Part shown: in pieces, positions 1-13,021 of the stretch
Position numbering within the stretch: position 1 is the stretch's first letter
Layout of the letters: every line of letters begins with the position of its first letter
The notes under the pieces: model-generated
Seen by the model: the letters and a program-made list of their open reading frames with translations, nothing else
The model's database searches: none
Told to the model about the DNA's origin: nothing
Assembly (NCBI RefSeq): GCF_036250675.1
Contig: NZ_CP109592.1
Coordinates: 6,510,001 to 6,574,000 of the forward strand
Origin: Streptomyces sp. NBC_01689
GTDB taxonomy: Bacteria > Actinomycetota > Actinomycetes > Streptomycetales > Streptomycetaceae
Direction of reading: 5' to 3'
Length of the DNA: 64,000 bases
Position numbers and translations under genes: made by a program

Positions 1-245
1 TGCTCGGTGACATCGTGCTGTGCCCGGAGGTCGCCGAGCGGCAGGGCAAGGACGCCCCGACGCAGCACTCCATGGACGAGGAGCTCCAGCTCCTCACCGT
101 CCACGGAGTGCTGCACCTGCTCGGCTACGACCACGAGGAGCCCGACGAGAAGGCCGAGATGTTCGGTCTGCAGGCGGCCATCGTGGACGGCTGGCGCGCG
201 GAGAAGGGCATGACGGGCCCCTCGCCGGCCCCGACCGTGTCATGA
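1..245 (+). CDS. ybeY: Endoribonuclease YbeY, C-terminal part (5' end outside window)
   Basis: YbeY is a zinc-dependent single-strand RNase needed for 16S rRNA 3'-end maturation and ribosome quality control. Only about the last 80 codons are present; the reading frame is entered at position 3 and ends at TGA 243-245. The zinc-binding signature H-x3-H-x5-H is visible as [11 protein letters not shown], followed by the acidic [10 protein letters not shown] stretch usual after it. The stop overlaps the start of the CorC-like gene (ATGA at 242-245), so the two are probably translationally coupled. The linkage ybeY - CBS membrane protein - era is common in actinobacteria. Confidence 0.93.
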   Translation, partial: LGDIVLCPEVAERQGKDAPTQHSMDEELQLLTVHGVLHLLGYDHEEPDEKAEMFGLQAAIVDGWRAEKGMTGPSPAPTVS

Positions 246-1546
246 GTCCTCAACTCGTTCTCGGCGCCGTCCTGCTGGTCGTCGTCGCCTGGCTCGCCGC
301 CTGCGCGGAGGCGGGCCTCGCGCGCGTCTCCAGCTTCCGCGCCGAGGAGGCGGTCCGCAGCGGGCGGCGCGGCAGCGCCAACCTCGCCCAGGTCGCCGCC
401 GACCCGACCCGCTACCTCAACGTGGCGCTGCTCGTCCGCGTGGCCTGCGAGATGGCCGCCGCGGCGCTCGTCACGTACGCCTGCCTGCGGGAGTTCGACA
501 AGACCTGGCAAGCCCTGGGGGTCGCCATCGGCGTCATGGTCCTCGTCTCCTACGTCGCCGTCGGCGTCTCCCCGCGCACCATCGGCCGCCAGCACCCGCT
601 GAACACGGCGACGGCCGCCTCGTACGTCCTGCTGCCGCTCGCGCGGATCATGGGCCCGATCCCCTCGCTGCTCATCCTCATCGGCAACGCGCTGACCCCC
701 GGCAAGGGCTTCCGCCGAGGCCCCTTCGCCTCCGAGGCGGAGCTGCGCGCGCTGGTCGACCTCGCCGAGAAGGAGTCCCTGATCGAGGACGAGGAGCGCC
801 GCATGGTGCACTCCGTCTTCGAGCTCGGTGACACCCTCGTCCGTGAGGTCATGGTGCCGCGCACCGACCTCGTCGTCATCGAGCGGTACAAGACCATCCG
901 GCAGGCGCTCACCCTGGCCCTGCGCTCGGGCTTCTCGCGCATCCCCGTCACCGGGGAGAGCGAGGACGACATCGTCGGCGTGGTGTACCTGAAGGACCTG
1001 GCCCGCAAGACGCACATCAGCCGTGACGCCGAGTCCGAGCTGGTGTCGACGGCCATGCGGCCCGCCACCTTCGTGCCCGACACCAAGAACGCGGGCGATC
1101 TGCTGCGCGAGATGCAGCAGGAGCGCAACCATGTCGCCGTCGTCATCGACGAGTACGGCGGCACGGCCGGGATCGTCACCATCGAGGACATCCTGGAGGA
1201 GATCGTCGGCGAGATCACCGACGAGTACGACCGTGAGCTGCCCCCGGTCCAGGAACTCGGCGACGACCGCTTCCGGGTGACCGCGCGCCTCGACATCGGC
1301 GACCTCGGCGAGCTGTACGGCTTCGAGGCGTACGACGACGAGGACGTGGAGACGGTCGGCGGTCTGCTCGCGAAGGCGCTCGGACGGGTCCCGATCGCCG
1401 GCGCCTCCTCGGTCGTCGAGCTGCCCGACGGGCGGGAGCTGCGGCTGACCGCCGAGGCCGCGGCCGGACGCCGGAACAAGATCGTCACCGTGCTCGTCGA
1501 GCCGTCCGCGGCCGGGGAGCCCCCCGAGGAGGAGAAGCCGGAATGA
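242..1546 (+). CDS. CNNM/CorC (hemolysin C)-family membrane protein with CBS pair
   Basis: A 434-residue protein with an N-terminal DUF21/CNNM membrane domain (hydrophobic segments near residues 1-22, 60-80, 91-110 and 128-150), two CBS domains at about 205-320 ([10 protein letters not shown], then [10 protein letters not shown] and [24 protein letters not shown]) and a C-terminal CorC_HlyC domain at about 340-420. Family members are linked to Mg2+/Co2+ efflux and to adenosine-nucleotide sensing by the CBS pair; the older name hemolysin is not functional evidence. I chose ATG 242 because it overlaps the ybeY stop and begins directly with the first membrane helix; the frame stays open upstream but that part is ybeY shadow. 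It ends in an ATGA overlap with the next gene, suggesting one operon. Confidence 0.93.
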   Translation: MSPQLVLGAVLLVVVAWLAACAEAGLARVSSFRAEEAVRSGRRGSANLAQVAADPTRYLNVALLVRVACEMAAAALVTYACLREFDKTWQALGVAIGVMVLVSYVAVGVSPRTIGRQHPLNTATAASYVLLPLARIMGPIPSLLILIGNALTPGKGFRRGPFASEAELRALVDLAEKESLIEDEERRMVHSVFELGDTLVREVMVPRTDLVVIERYKTIRQALTLALRSGFSRIPVTGESEDDIVGVVYLKDLARKTHISRDAESELVSTAMRPATFVPDTKNAGDLLREMQQERNHVAVVIDEYGGTAGIVTIEDILEEIVGEITDEYDRELPPVQELGDDRFRVTARLDIGDLGELYGFEAYDDEDVETVGGLLAKALGRVPIAGASSVVELPDGRELRLTAEAAAGRRNKIVTVLVEPSAAGEPPEEEKPE

Positions 1547-1902
1547 CCCCGGGGCAACTGCGCGCGTTCTGCCTCTCGTTCAACGCGGCCGTCGAGGAGT
1601 TCCCCTTCACCCCGGAGACCTCGGTCTTCAAGGTGCTGGGCAAGCTCTTCGCGCTCTCGAACCTGGACGCGCGCCCCCTGACGGTCAACCTCAAGTGCGT
1701 CCCGGAGGACGCGGTCCGGCTGCGCGCCGAGTACCCCGGTCTGGTCATCCCCGGCTACCACATGAACAAGCGTCACTGGAACACGGTGACGGCCGACGGC
1801 GAGCTGCCGGACCGTCTGGTCCGGGAGCTGGTCGAGGACTCGTACGACCTCGTCGTCGCCGGTCTGCCGAAGGCCGAGCGGCTCCGGCTCGACCGGCCCT
1901 GA
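1543..1902 (+). CDS. MmcQ/YjbR family DNA-binding-like protein
   Basis: A 119-residue protein starting in the stop codon of the CorC-like gene (ATGA overlap). It has the family pattern: an N-terminal helix with FCLSFNAAVEEFPF, the strand motif ETSVFKVLGKLFAL, a conserved LKCVPEDAVRLRAEYPGLVIPGYH core (shown here only as landmarks) and the HWNTV motif before the last helix, ending in SYDLVVAGLPK. This is the CyaY-like fold of the MmcQ/YjbR family, which is poorly characterised. Length and all core motifs are normal. Its role in this operon is unknown. Confidence 0.88.
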   Translation: MTPGQLRAFCLSFNAAVEEFPFTPETSVFKVLGKLFALSNLDARPLTVNLKCVPEDAVRLRAEYPGLVIPGYHMNKRHWNTVTADGELPDRLVRELVEDSYDLVVAGLPKAERLRLDRP

Positions 1903-2025
1903 GCGGTCGCGGCGCACTCCCGTCGCGAGGACCACGACCGGATCCGGGGCGAGTGGCGGGACTGCGGGGACCGATGGGTGCGGACCGCCGCGCGGGCCAC
2001 GGGCGGCGCTTCGTATGCTCGGTGC

Positions 2026-2379
2026 ATGACCGACAGCAGCGCGCTCGACCCCGAGGACCGCAAGATCGTGACCCTGGCCCGCTCGGCGCGGGCACGGAAC
2101 GGGGTGCCCGAGGGGGCGGCCGTCCGGGACGACACGGGCCGTACCTACGTCGCCGGCACCGTGGAGCTGCCCTCGCTGCGGCTGAGCGCCCTGCGCACGG
2201 CGGTGGCCATGGCGGTGGCGTCCGGAGCGACGTCCCTGGAGGCGGCCGCGGTGGTCTCCGGGGCGGAGGCGGTGTCGGACGAGGACCGGGCGGCCGTACG
2301 CGATCTCGGCGGGGCGGGTACGCCGGTGCTGCTGGCGGGGGCGGACGGGGTCGTACGGGCGGTGACGTCCGCCGGTTAG
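2026..2379 (+). CDS. Cytidine deaminase-like protein lacking zinc ligands
   Basis: A 117-residue protein conserved next to era in streptomycetes and usually annotated as cytidine deaminase. The start ATG 2026 follows a 123-bp gap and opens with MTDSSALDPEDRKIVTLARS, which matches the first helix of the fold. The segment that should carry the C-A-E active site reads PSLRLSALRTAVAMAVASGA, and no P-C-x-x-C follows; the protein contains no cysteine at all. It therefore cannot bind the catalytic zinc in the usual way. Codon usage is normal and the frame intact, so a structural or ligand-binding role is more likely than decay. The function is unknown. Confidence 0.8.
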   Translation: MTDSSALDPEDRKIVTLARSARARNGVPEGAAVRDDTGRTYVAGTVELPSLRLSALRTAVAMAVASGATSLEAAAVVSGAEAVSDEDRAAVRDLGGAGTPVLLAGADGVVRAVTSAG

Positions 2380-2414
2380 ACCGGCCCCTCCTCCCGGCGG
2401 GACGGGGCCGCGAC

Positions 2415-2446
2415 CCGCGCCCGGGGGGGGTGTTCCCCGGGCGCGG
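2415..2446. terminator. Bidirectional hairpin between deaminase-like gene and era
   Basis: A perfect 12-bp inverted repeat, CCGCGCCCGGGG with CCCCGGGCGCGG, around an 8-nt loop, placed between two convergent genes and 5 bp from the era stop codon. It has no T tract, as is usual for GC-rich actinobacterial terminators. Confidence 0.7.
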
Positions 2447-2451
2447 CTGGG

Positions 2452-5009
<2,558 letters not shown>

Positions 5010-5079
5010 GGGTGCGGACCCCCGCGGACGAGGTGGACGGGCGGGTGCGCGCCCGGCCACCGGGGTGGTGACGTACCGG

Positions 5080-6417
5080 TCAGGTGAGCGTCAGCGTGAG
5101 CACGCCGGAGTACGAGCCCGGCGGGGTGAACGCCGGCACGTTCAGCGACAGCCCCGCGTCGACGGTGAACTCACCGCCGGTCAGGCCCCCGTTCGGAGTC
5201 GACGCCAGCGTCGCGCCCGAACTCCCCACCGCGCCGGACGAACCGGCCTGACAGGTGCTCGGACTGCCCGCCTTGGTGGCACAGGCGGGGCTCCAGCTCA
5301 GCCGGCCGGCGTCGATCTTGGCGCCGGGACCGGTGAAGTCGGTGACCTTGCCGGTCAGGGACCAGCCCGCGGGTCCGCCGCGGAAGTCCTTGACGGTCAC
5401 CGTGCGCAGGGCTCCGTCCGAGGCCCCGCCCTGGCCGAAGTCGACCGCCGACAGCTGGACGGCGTCCCCGGCCTGTGACATCGACAGTGTCCCCGCCTTC
5501 ACCGTGGTGGTGAGCTTCTGGGCGTTGTCGGGAACGGGCGTGTCGTCGACGACGACGTACGCCGCCGGTCCCGCGCCCTTGTCGTCGCTCCAGCTCGCGC
5601 CCTCGTACGCCACCACACCGGTCGTCGTCCTGTCGTTGACGGCCAGCGTGCCGCTGAACGCGCCCTGGGCGTCGGCGGTGGCGGTCGCGGTGTCGGCGGT
5701 CTGGGTCGCCCCGGACCGTCCGGCGAGGGTCACGGTGGCACCCGGGGTGAAGTGACTGCCGGTGACGGTCACGCTGTCACCGGGCTTCCCGGAGGCCGTC
5801 CCGAGCGCGATGGCACGGGTGTTGGCCTGGCTCCCGTCCGTCGCGGTCACCGTGTCGGAGACCGGGGCGGGCGGATTCGTGACCGTGCAGGGGGTGTCGA
5901 GTTCCAGGATGTAGCTGGTGTGGATGTTGTAGTCGCCGGGCGAGAGCGTGATGGCGCCCGGCGCGGTGACCGTGAAGGTGCCGGTCATGCTGAACGACGG
6001 GAAGGGGGCGTTGCCCGCGACCGGGTCGTTCTTCTTCGGACCCGCGACGGTCAGGGAGCCCGACTGGGCCCCGCCGAGGGTGACCTTGCCGGTCGGGGTC
6101 ATGATGTCGGCCGGCAGGCTGATGGCGGTGGGATTGCTCGCGGCGGGCGTGACCACCTTGTAGGTCACGGTGACGGTGTCACCGACCTTGGGAGTGGCGT
6201 TGTCCACCGAGATGAGCGCGGTGGTGGTGCCGTCGATCGGCGGGATACCCGCGACCGCCGGCGGGATGCAGTGCGTGGCGAAGTCCACGTTCCGGGATTC
6301 CGTGGACACGGCTCCGGCCGGGGCGGCCAGCGCCCCGCCCGCGGTGACCGCCAGCGCGGTCGCCCCGAGCAACGCCGCCCAGCGGCGTCTTCGGGTTGTC
6401 GAACCCGTGGTTCCCAT
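5080..6417 (-). CDS. Secreted WxL-like surface protein
   Basis: A 445-residue exported protein: a twin-arginine-rich start (TTRRRRWAALLG), a hydrophobic core and an Ala-rich cleavage region near residue 36. Residues about 40-180 form a beta-sandwich with SVDNATPKVGDTVTVTYKV, residues about 200-280 an Ig-like repeat (SGKPGDSVTVTGSHFTPGA), and residues about 310-445 a WxL-like C-terminal domain with RTVTVKDFRGG, GWSLTGKV and a final SYSGVLTLTLT. It has no LPXTG signal. Together with the DUF916 gene just downstream it forms the two-protein WxL/DUF916 module known mainly from Firmicutes; the ligand in this organism is unknown. Confidence 0.8.
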   Translation of the reverse strand: MGTTGSTTRRRRWAALLGATALAVTAGGALAAPAGAVSTESRNVDFATHCIPPAVAGIPPIDGTTTALISVDNATPKVGDTVTVTYKVVTPAASNPTAISLPADIMTPTGKVTLGGAQSGSLTVAGPKKNDPVAGNAPFPSFSMTGTFTVTAPGAITLSPGDYNIHTSYILELDTPCTVTNPPAPVSDTVTATDGSQANTRAIALGTASGKPGDSVTVTGSHFTPGATVTLAGRSGATQTADTATATADAQGAFSGTLAVNDRTTTGVVAYEGASWSDDKGAGPAAYVVVDDTPVPDNAQKLTTTVKAGTLSMSQAGDAVQLSAVDFGQGGASDGALRTVTVKDFRGGPAGWSLTGKVTDFTGPGAKIDAGRLSWSPACATKAGSPSTCQAGSSGAVGSSGATLASTPNGGLTGGEFTVDAGLSLNVPAFTPPGSYSGVLTLTLT

Positions 6418-6525
6418 GGTTGTTGCCCCCTCCTGAGGGATGCGGGCGCAGCGGCTCGTCCGCGCCGACAGGGGGCCATTGACGTGCGGGCCGTGAGAGA
6501 AGTCAATGGAACGCCGGACCAGCAA

Positions 6526-6540
6526 CTGATGGGCCATCAG
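6526..6540. promoter_or_regulatory. 15-bp palindrome upstream of the WxL-like gene
   Basis: CTGATGGGCCATCAG is a perfect 7-bp inverted repeat around one base, in the 285-bp gap ahead of the WxL-like gene. On the minus strand a TTGACA hexamer (6550-6545) lies just upstream of it, so a repressor bound here would cover the -35 to -10 space. No -10 hexamer is convincing. This is an inferred operator. Confidence 0.4.
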
Positions 6541-6702
6541 ATCGTGTCAAGGTCACCGTTCCGGCCGGGGGGAAGCCTCCGGGAAGGGGGTTCGGGAAGG
6601 GCGCTCGGGTAGGGGATCCGGGTCCCGGGACGCGGACCGGGACGGTCGTCACGCCGGCCCGGCCGGACACCCGCCCCGGTGCCCGCCCCCGGGCACCGGG
6701 GC

Positions 6703-7968
6703 TCAGTCGACGCCTCTGATCCGCCGCACCAGGACCGCCCCGGCCAGTCCGATCACCGCCGCCACCAGGTAGAGCACGCGGTAGCCGCCCAGGTAGGTCA
6801 CGAGCGGCGCGGCCAGCGCCGGGGCGGCCACCTGAGGCAGGGCGTTGGCGACATTGACGACGCCCAGGTCCTTCCCGCGGTCCAGGGCCGTGGGCAGCAC
6901 GTCCGTCATCAGCGCGAAGTCGACCGAGGTGAACACGCCGAAGCCGACGCCCAGCACCGCCGCCGAGACGATCGCCCCCGGCCAGGTCTGCCAGCCGGCC
7001 AGGAGCCCGGTGGCGAGGGCCATCAGCACGCCCGACCAGATCACGAACGGCTTGCGGCGGCCCACCCGGTCCGACCACACCCCGCCGACCACCACCGTGG
7101 CGAGCAGCGTGACACCGTTGACCGCGGTGAGGAGCAGTACGCCGTTCTCGGGATCGTCGTGGTGCAGCCGGTCCCGCAGGTAGTACAGCAGGTACAGCAG
7201 GACGAGCGCGTTGCTGAGGTTGATCAGGAAGCGGGTCAGCCAGGCCCAGGCCAGATCCGGATGGTCGCGCGGGCTCAGCCGGAAGGAGGCCGCGAAGGAC
7301 CGCCACGACCAGGCCGGCCGGTGCTCCGGTGGCAGCCGCAGGTCCGGGAAGCGCAGCACGTACGGCAGGACGCCCACCAGGGTGAAGACCGCGCAGGCCG
7401 CATAGCCGCCGCCGACGCCCCCGGCGACGGTCGCCAGGCCCGTCCCGCCGACCACGCCCAGGATCTGCGCCGCGCCCAGCCAGCCGCCCACCGAACCCCG
7501 CTGGAGCCGCGGCACCCGGTCGGGGACGGCCGCGGTGACCGCGGCGAAGGCGGCGTTCAGGGTCAGCTGGACCAGGCACCAGCCCAGCGCCATCGTCCAG
7601 ATCCCGCCCGCGCCCGCCAGGAGCAGCAGCGAGAGCGCGCCGCCCGCGGACCCGGCCAGGATCCACGGGGTGCGGCGGCCCCGGCGGGCCGTGGTCCGGT
7701 CGGAGAGCGCGCCGAAGACGGGGTTGGCGACCAGGGACACGACCGCGCCCGCACCGGTCACCCAGGCCAGCACCGTCTCCTTGGACAGGCCGGTGCCGGG
7801 TGCGAAGTCCTCCGCCTGGGAGGCGAGGAGGATCTGCAGCGGGCCGTACCAGCCCACCCAGATGGCCCCGTTGGCGAGCGAGAGCGCCGATGTCCAGCCC
7901 CGGCCGACCCGTTCGACGGGCTCGGCGAGGGCGCCCGGAGGCGCCCCGGCCGGCTCCGTCGCCGTCAT
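6703..7968 (-). CDS. MFS sugar transporter (GPH/SLC45-like)
   Basis: A 421-residue, twelve-helix major facilitator protein. The loop 2-3 signature GALSDRTTARRGRRTPWIL and the second-half copy VWSDRVGRRKPFV are visible. The RRGRRTPW type of loop is typical of glycoside-cation symporters and SLC45-like sugar carriers. ATG 7968 overlaps the stop of the beta-glucosidase gene (ATGA), so both are in one operon and the carrier probably imports the beta-glucoside that the enzyme hydrolyses. Substrate identity is inferred only. Confidence 0.85.
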   Translation of the reverse strand: MTATEPAGAPPGALAEPVERVGRGWTSALSLANGAIWVGWYGPLQILLASQAEDFAPGTGLSKETVLAWVTGAGAVVSLVANPVFGALSDRTTARRGRRTPWILAGSAGGALSLLLLAGAGGIWTMALGWCLVQLTLNAAFAAVTAAVPDRVPRLQRGSVGGWLGAAQILGVVGGTGLATVAGGVGGGYAACAVFTLVGVLPYVLRFPDLRLPPEHRPAWSWRSFAASFRLSPRDHPDLAWAWLTRFLINLSNALVLLYLLYYLRDRLHHDDPENGVLLLTAVNGVTLLATVVVGGVWSDRVGRRKPFVIWSGVLMALATGLLAGWQTWPGAIVSAAVLGVGFGVFTSVDFALMTDVLPTALDRGKDLGVVNVANALPQVAAPALAAPLVTYLGGYRVLYLVAAVIGLAGAVLVRRIRGVD

Positions 7969-9278
7969 CCCCGCGCCCGCAGGGCGTCCCGGAGCCAGGC
8001 GTACGACGCCTTCGGGGTGCGCCGCAGCGTGTCGTGGTCGACGTGCACCAGCCCGAAGCGGCGGGCGTACCCCTCCGCCCACTCGAAGTTGTCCAGCAGC
8101 GACCACACGAAGTAGCCGCGGACGTCCACCCCCTGCTCCGAGGCGCGGTGCAGGGCGCGGACATGGCCGTCGAGGAACGCGATCCGCTCCTGGTCGTCGA
8201 TGCCCTCGTACGAGCAGCCGTTCTCGGTGATGACCACCGGGGGGAGCCGGTCGCCGTAGCGCTCGCGGAAGCCCACCAGCAGTTCGGTCAGCGCCTCGGG
8301 GACCACCGGCCAGCCGAAGTCCGTGACCGGATAGCCCTCCAGCTGCCGCACGGAGAAGGGGAGTTCGGCGGGGAGGGTGAGTCCGCCGAACTCGATCTCG
8401 GTGCCCTGCGGGGCGCCCACCCTGGTCGGCTGGTAGTAGTTGATCCCGTACCAGTCGAGCGGCTCCGCGATCACCTTCAGGTCGGCCTCGATGCCCCCGG
8501 GGTGTCCCGGCATCAGCTCGCCGACGCCCTCGGGGTAGCGGCCCAGCAGCAGCGGGTCCGCGAACAGCCGGTTGAGCAGCACGTCGTAGAAGTCCGCGGC
8601 CTCCACGTCCGCGGGGCTCGGGGAGGCCGCCCAGGTCGGCCCGTGCGAGTTGGCGATCCCGATGTCCCCGGCCCCGGCCGCGCGCAGCGCCCGTACCGCC
8701 AGGCCGTGCGCGAGGAGTTGGTGGTGGGCCACCGGCAACGCGTCGAAGAGCAGCCGTCTGCCGGGGGCGTGCGCGCCGAGCGCGTGTCCCAGCAGGGTGT
8801 GTTCGGCGGGCTCGTTCAGGGTGATCCACTTCCGTACGCGGTCACCGAGCCGGGCGGCGACGACGCCGGCGTACTCGGCGAACCGCTCGGCCGTGTCCCG
8901 GTCCAGCCAGTCCAGCTCCAGCGGCAGGTCCCAGTGGAAGAGGGTCGGGACGGGGCGCACGCCGGCCGCGCACAGCGCGTCGACCAGCCGGTCGTAGAAG
9001 TCGAGACCGCCGGGGGAGTTCACCCGGGGCCAGGAGATCGAGAACCGGTACGCGTCCACGCCGAGGTCGGCGAGGAGCGCCACGTCCTCGGGGTAGCGGT
9101 GGTAGTGGTCGCAGGCCACCGCCGCGGTCGAGCCGTCCTTGACGCGGTCGGGCTCGGCGGTGAAGGCGTCCCACACGGAGGGTTCGCGTTCCTGGACGGC
9201 GCCCTCGATCTGGTGGGCCGAGGTGGACACGCCCCAGAGGAAGCCGGGCGGGAACTGCGGGAGGGGGTTCGTCACCAT
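7965..9278 (-). CDS. GH1 family beta-glucosidase
   Basis: A 437-residue cytoplasmic retaining beta-glucosidase of GH1. The acid/base Glu is E156 in TLNEP, the nucleophile is E350 in ITENG, and the N-terminal signature FPPGFLWGVSTSAHQIEG and the substrate-binding DNFEWAEGY are intact. I chose ATG 9278 (MVTNPLPQFPPGFLWG), which matches the usual family start; ATG 9290 would add four residues. The gene is followed by an overlapping MFS sugar carrier. A 13-bp palindrome lies 15 bp upstream of the start. Confidence 0.92.
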   Translation of the reverse strand: MVTNPLPQFPPGFLWGVSTSAHQIEGAVQEREPSVWDAFTAEPDRVKDGSTAAVACDHYHRYPEDVALLADLGVDAYRFSISWPRVNSPGGLDFYDRLVDALCAAGVRPVPTLFHWDLPLELDWLDRDTAERFAEYAGVVAARLGDRVRKWITLNEPAEHTLLGHALGAHAPGRRLLFDALPVAHHQLLAHGLAVRALRAAGAGDIGIANSHGPTWAASPSPADVEAADFYDVLLNRLFADPLLLGRYPEGVGELMPGHPGGIEADLKVIAEPLDWYGINYYQPTRVGAPQGTEIEFGGLTLPAELPFSVRQLEGYPVTDFGWPVVPEALTELLVGFRERYGDRLPPVVITENGCSYEGIDDQERIAFLDGHVRALHRASEQGVDVRGYFVWSLLDNFEWAEGYARRFGLVHVDHDTLRRTPKASYAWLRDALRARG

Positions 9279-9292
9279 GCGCGCGATCATCC

Positions 9293-9305
9293 TTACCGAC
9301 GGTAA
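9293..9305. promoter_or_regulatory. Palindrome TTACCGACGGTAA ahead of the beta-glucosidase operon
   Basis: A perfect 6-bp inverted repeat around one base, between the promoter region and the beta-glucosidase start. Position and symmetry suggest an operator for a LacI- or TetR-type sugar repressor. No regulator gene is adjacent, so the regulator must act in trans if the site is real. Confidence 0.4.
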
Positions 9306-9376
9306 AGGAAGTCAACGGGCGCGCGTGAACTACGAGTTGCCACATCCGGTGAGCCGCCCCGCCGGGGCGGCCCCGG

Positions 9377-9643
9377 TCACGCCCCCTCCTTGAGCACCCG
9401 GGAGATCAGCTCCCGCTGGTCCTCCGTCAGGCTCGGGTCGGCGGCGTAGACCGTCCTGCCGTCCACCGTGATCTCGTAGCTGAAACCGTCCGGCACCCCG
9501 GCCGGGCGGGTGCCCCGGCCGGCGGCGACCGCCCGCTCGGCCAGGGCCTGCCACTCACGGCCGTCGGGCCGCCCCGAGGTGTCCATCTCGGCCCGGCGCT
9601 CGATGCCCGCGAACCCGCCCGTGCGCCTCACCTGAATACGCAT
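9377..9643 (-). CDS. Emfourin-like protealysin inhibitor
   Basis: An 88-residue protein beginning MRIQVRRTGGFAGI, the hallmark of emfourins, proteins that inhibit protealysin-type M4 proteases. A central region with FSYEITVDGRTVYAADPSLTEDQ and a C-terminal helix LISRVLKEGA complete the small fold. The gene lies 32 bp downstream of an intracellular M4 protease gene on the same strand, so the pair makes enzyme and inhibitor from one transcript. An AGGA ribosome site precedes ATG 9643. There is no signal peptide, matching the protease. Confidence 0.85.
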   Translation of the reverse strand: MRIQVRRTGGFAGIERRAEMDTSGRPDGREWQALAERAVAAGRGTRPAGVPDGFSYEITVDGRTVYAADPSLTEDQRELISRVLKEGA

Positions 9644-9675
9644 GGGTCCTGTCTAGTACGGATCGGACGCCGGGG

Positions 9676-10749
9676 CTACGACGCCGTGACCCCGACCTGC
9701 TCCCAGGCCTTCGCCACGCCCTGCAGTTCCTCGCCCTCCCCGTAGCGGGCGCGCGCCGCGGCGACCGTCAGGCCGGCGAAGTCGGCGAAGCTCGCCTGCG
9801 ACCCCAGCTCGCCGCCGGTGAGGACGTCGTACCAGATCTGCCCGGCGCGCTCCCAGGCGTGGCCGCCGAGCGCCTGGGCGACGAGGTAGAAGGCGTGATT
9901 GGGGATGCCGGAGTTGATGTGGACGCCGCCGTTGTCACGGCCGGTGCTCACATAGCCGTCCATCGTGGCCGGCTGCGGGTCCTTGCCGAGCACGTCGTCG
10001 TCGTACGCGCTGCCCGGTTCCTTCATGGAACGCAGCGCCGTGCCGGTGACCCGGGGGGCGAGCAGCCCGGCGCCGATCAGCCAGTCGGCCTCGGCCGCCG
10101 TCTGGCCGAGCGTGTACTGCTTGATGAGCGAGCCGAAGACGTCGGACATGGACTCGTTGAGCGCGCCGGGCTGGCCGAAGTAGGTGAGGTTCGCCGTGTA
10201 CTGGGTGACCCCGTGGGTCAGCTCGTGGCCGATGACGTCGACCGGGATGGTGAAGTCGAGGAAGATCTCGCCGTCGCCGTCCCCGAACACCATCTGCTCG
10301 CCGTTCCAGAAGGCGTTGTTGTAGTCGCGGTCGAAGTGCACGCTCGCGTCGAGGGGGAGGCCGTCGCCGTTGATCGAGTCGCGCGCGTAGGCGTTCAGGT
10401 ACAGCTCGAAGGTGGCCCCCAGTCCGGCGTACGCGCGGTTGACGGTGGCGTCCTTGCCCGGCTCGTCGCCCTCGCCGCGGACCTTCCTGCCGGGCAGGTC
10501 CTGGTGGTGGCGGGCGTCGTAGACGGTGCGCCGCGGTGTGCCCGCCGGTGCGCCCGTCGGCGCGGCCACCGAGGGCGCGCCGATCACCGTGGTCAGCCGG
10601 CGGTGGGTGCGTTCGAGGGCGTCGCGCTCCAGGGTGCGGCGCGCGGGTCCGGAGAGCGCGGGGTCCTCGTGCCGGGCCAGCGTGTCGAGGACGTGGGGCG
10701 GCACGATGGTGCAGAAGACAGGCTCGAAGCCTGCCGCGTTGGCGGTCAT
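9676..10749 (-). CDS. Protealysin-like M4 metallopeptidase without signal peptide
   Basis: A 357-residue thermolysin-family protease. The short protealysin-type propeptide at residues 1 to about 60 contains CTIVPPHVLDTLA. The zinc site is H175-E176-x2-H179 (HELTH) with E199 in the NESMSD motif, and the transition-state His is H276 in GGVHINSGIPNH. There is no export signal, in contrast to the second M4 enzyme of this window, so it probably acts inside the cell or leaves by another route. I took ATG 10749 (MTANAAG), although ATG 10761 is possible; neither has a strong ribosome site. The emfourin gene follows directly. Confidence 0.92.
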   Translation of the reverse strand: MTANAAGFEPVFCTIVPPHVLDTLARHEDPALSGPARRTLERDALERTHRRLTTVIGAPSVAAPTGAPAGTPRRTVYDARHHQDLPGRKVRGEGDEPGKDATVNRAYAGLGATFELYLNAYARDSINGDGLPLDASVHFDRDYNNAFWNGEQMVFGDGDGEIFLDFTIPVDVIGHELTHGVTQYTANLTYFGQPGALNESMSDVFGSLIKQYTLGQTAAEADWLIGAGLLAPRVTGTALRSMKEPGSAYDDDVLGKDPQPATMDGYVSTGRDNGGVHINSGIPNHAFYLVAQALGGHAWERAGQIWYDVLTGGELGSQASFADFAGLTVAAARARYGEGEELQGVAKAWEQVGVTAS

Positions 10750-10875
10750 GCCCGGCACCATTGCACTGTGTCACTTCCGTGTCACTACCGGCGACCAAGA
10801 TCGTGTGAAATGCGGCGATAGGGAGGGCTGTCGTCCGCTCCTCGGTGGTATGCGAGCTCACGCTGAGTGATGTGA

Positions 10876-12834
<1,959 letters not shown>

Positions 12835-12859
12835 CCACTCTGACCGGCGTTTTCCGTGA

Positions 12860-12887
12860 CCCCGTCCGCCCTCCGGGGCGGGCGGGG
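12860..12887 (+). terminator. leuA terminator hairpin
   Basis: CCCCGTCCGCCC pairs with GGGCGGGCGGGG around a TCCG loop: 12 pairs with one G-U, 26 bp after the leuA stop. There is no T tract. Position and strength make it the likely end of the leuA transcript. Confidence 0.7.
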
Positions 12888-13021
12888 CCACGTCGGTTAC
12901 CGGCCAATCCCCGTGAAGATCACGGAGAGGTCTCGTCCGGGGTACTGACTCCGCCTCGACAATGTGGCTAACATCACGCCAGCGCGGCGATGTTGCCGCG
13001 GCGTTACGGAGGTGTGCGACG

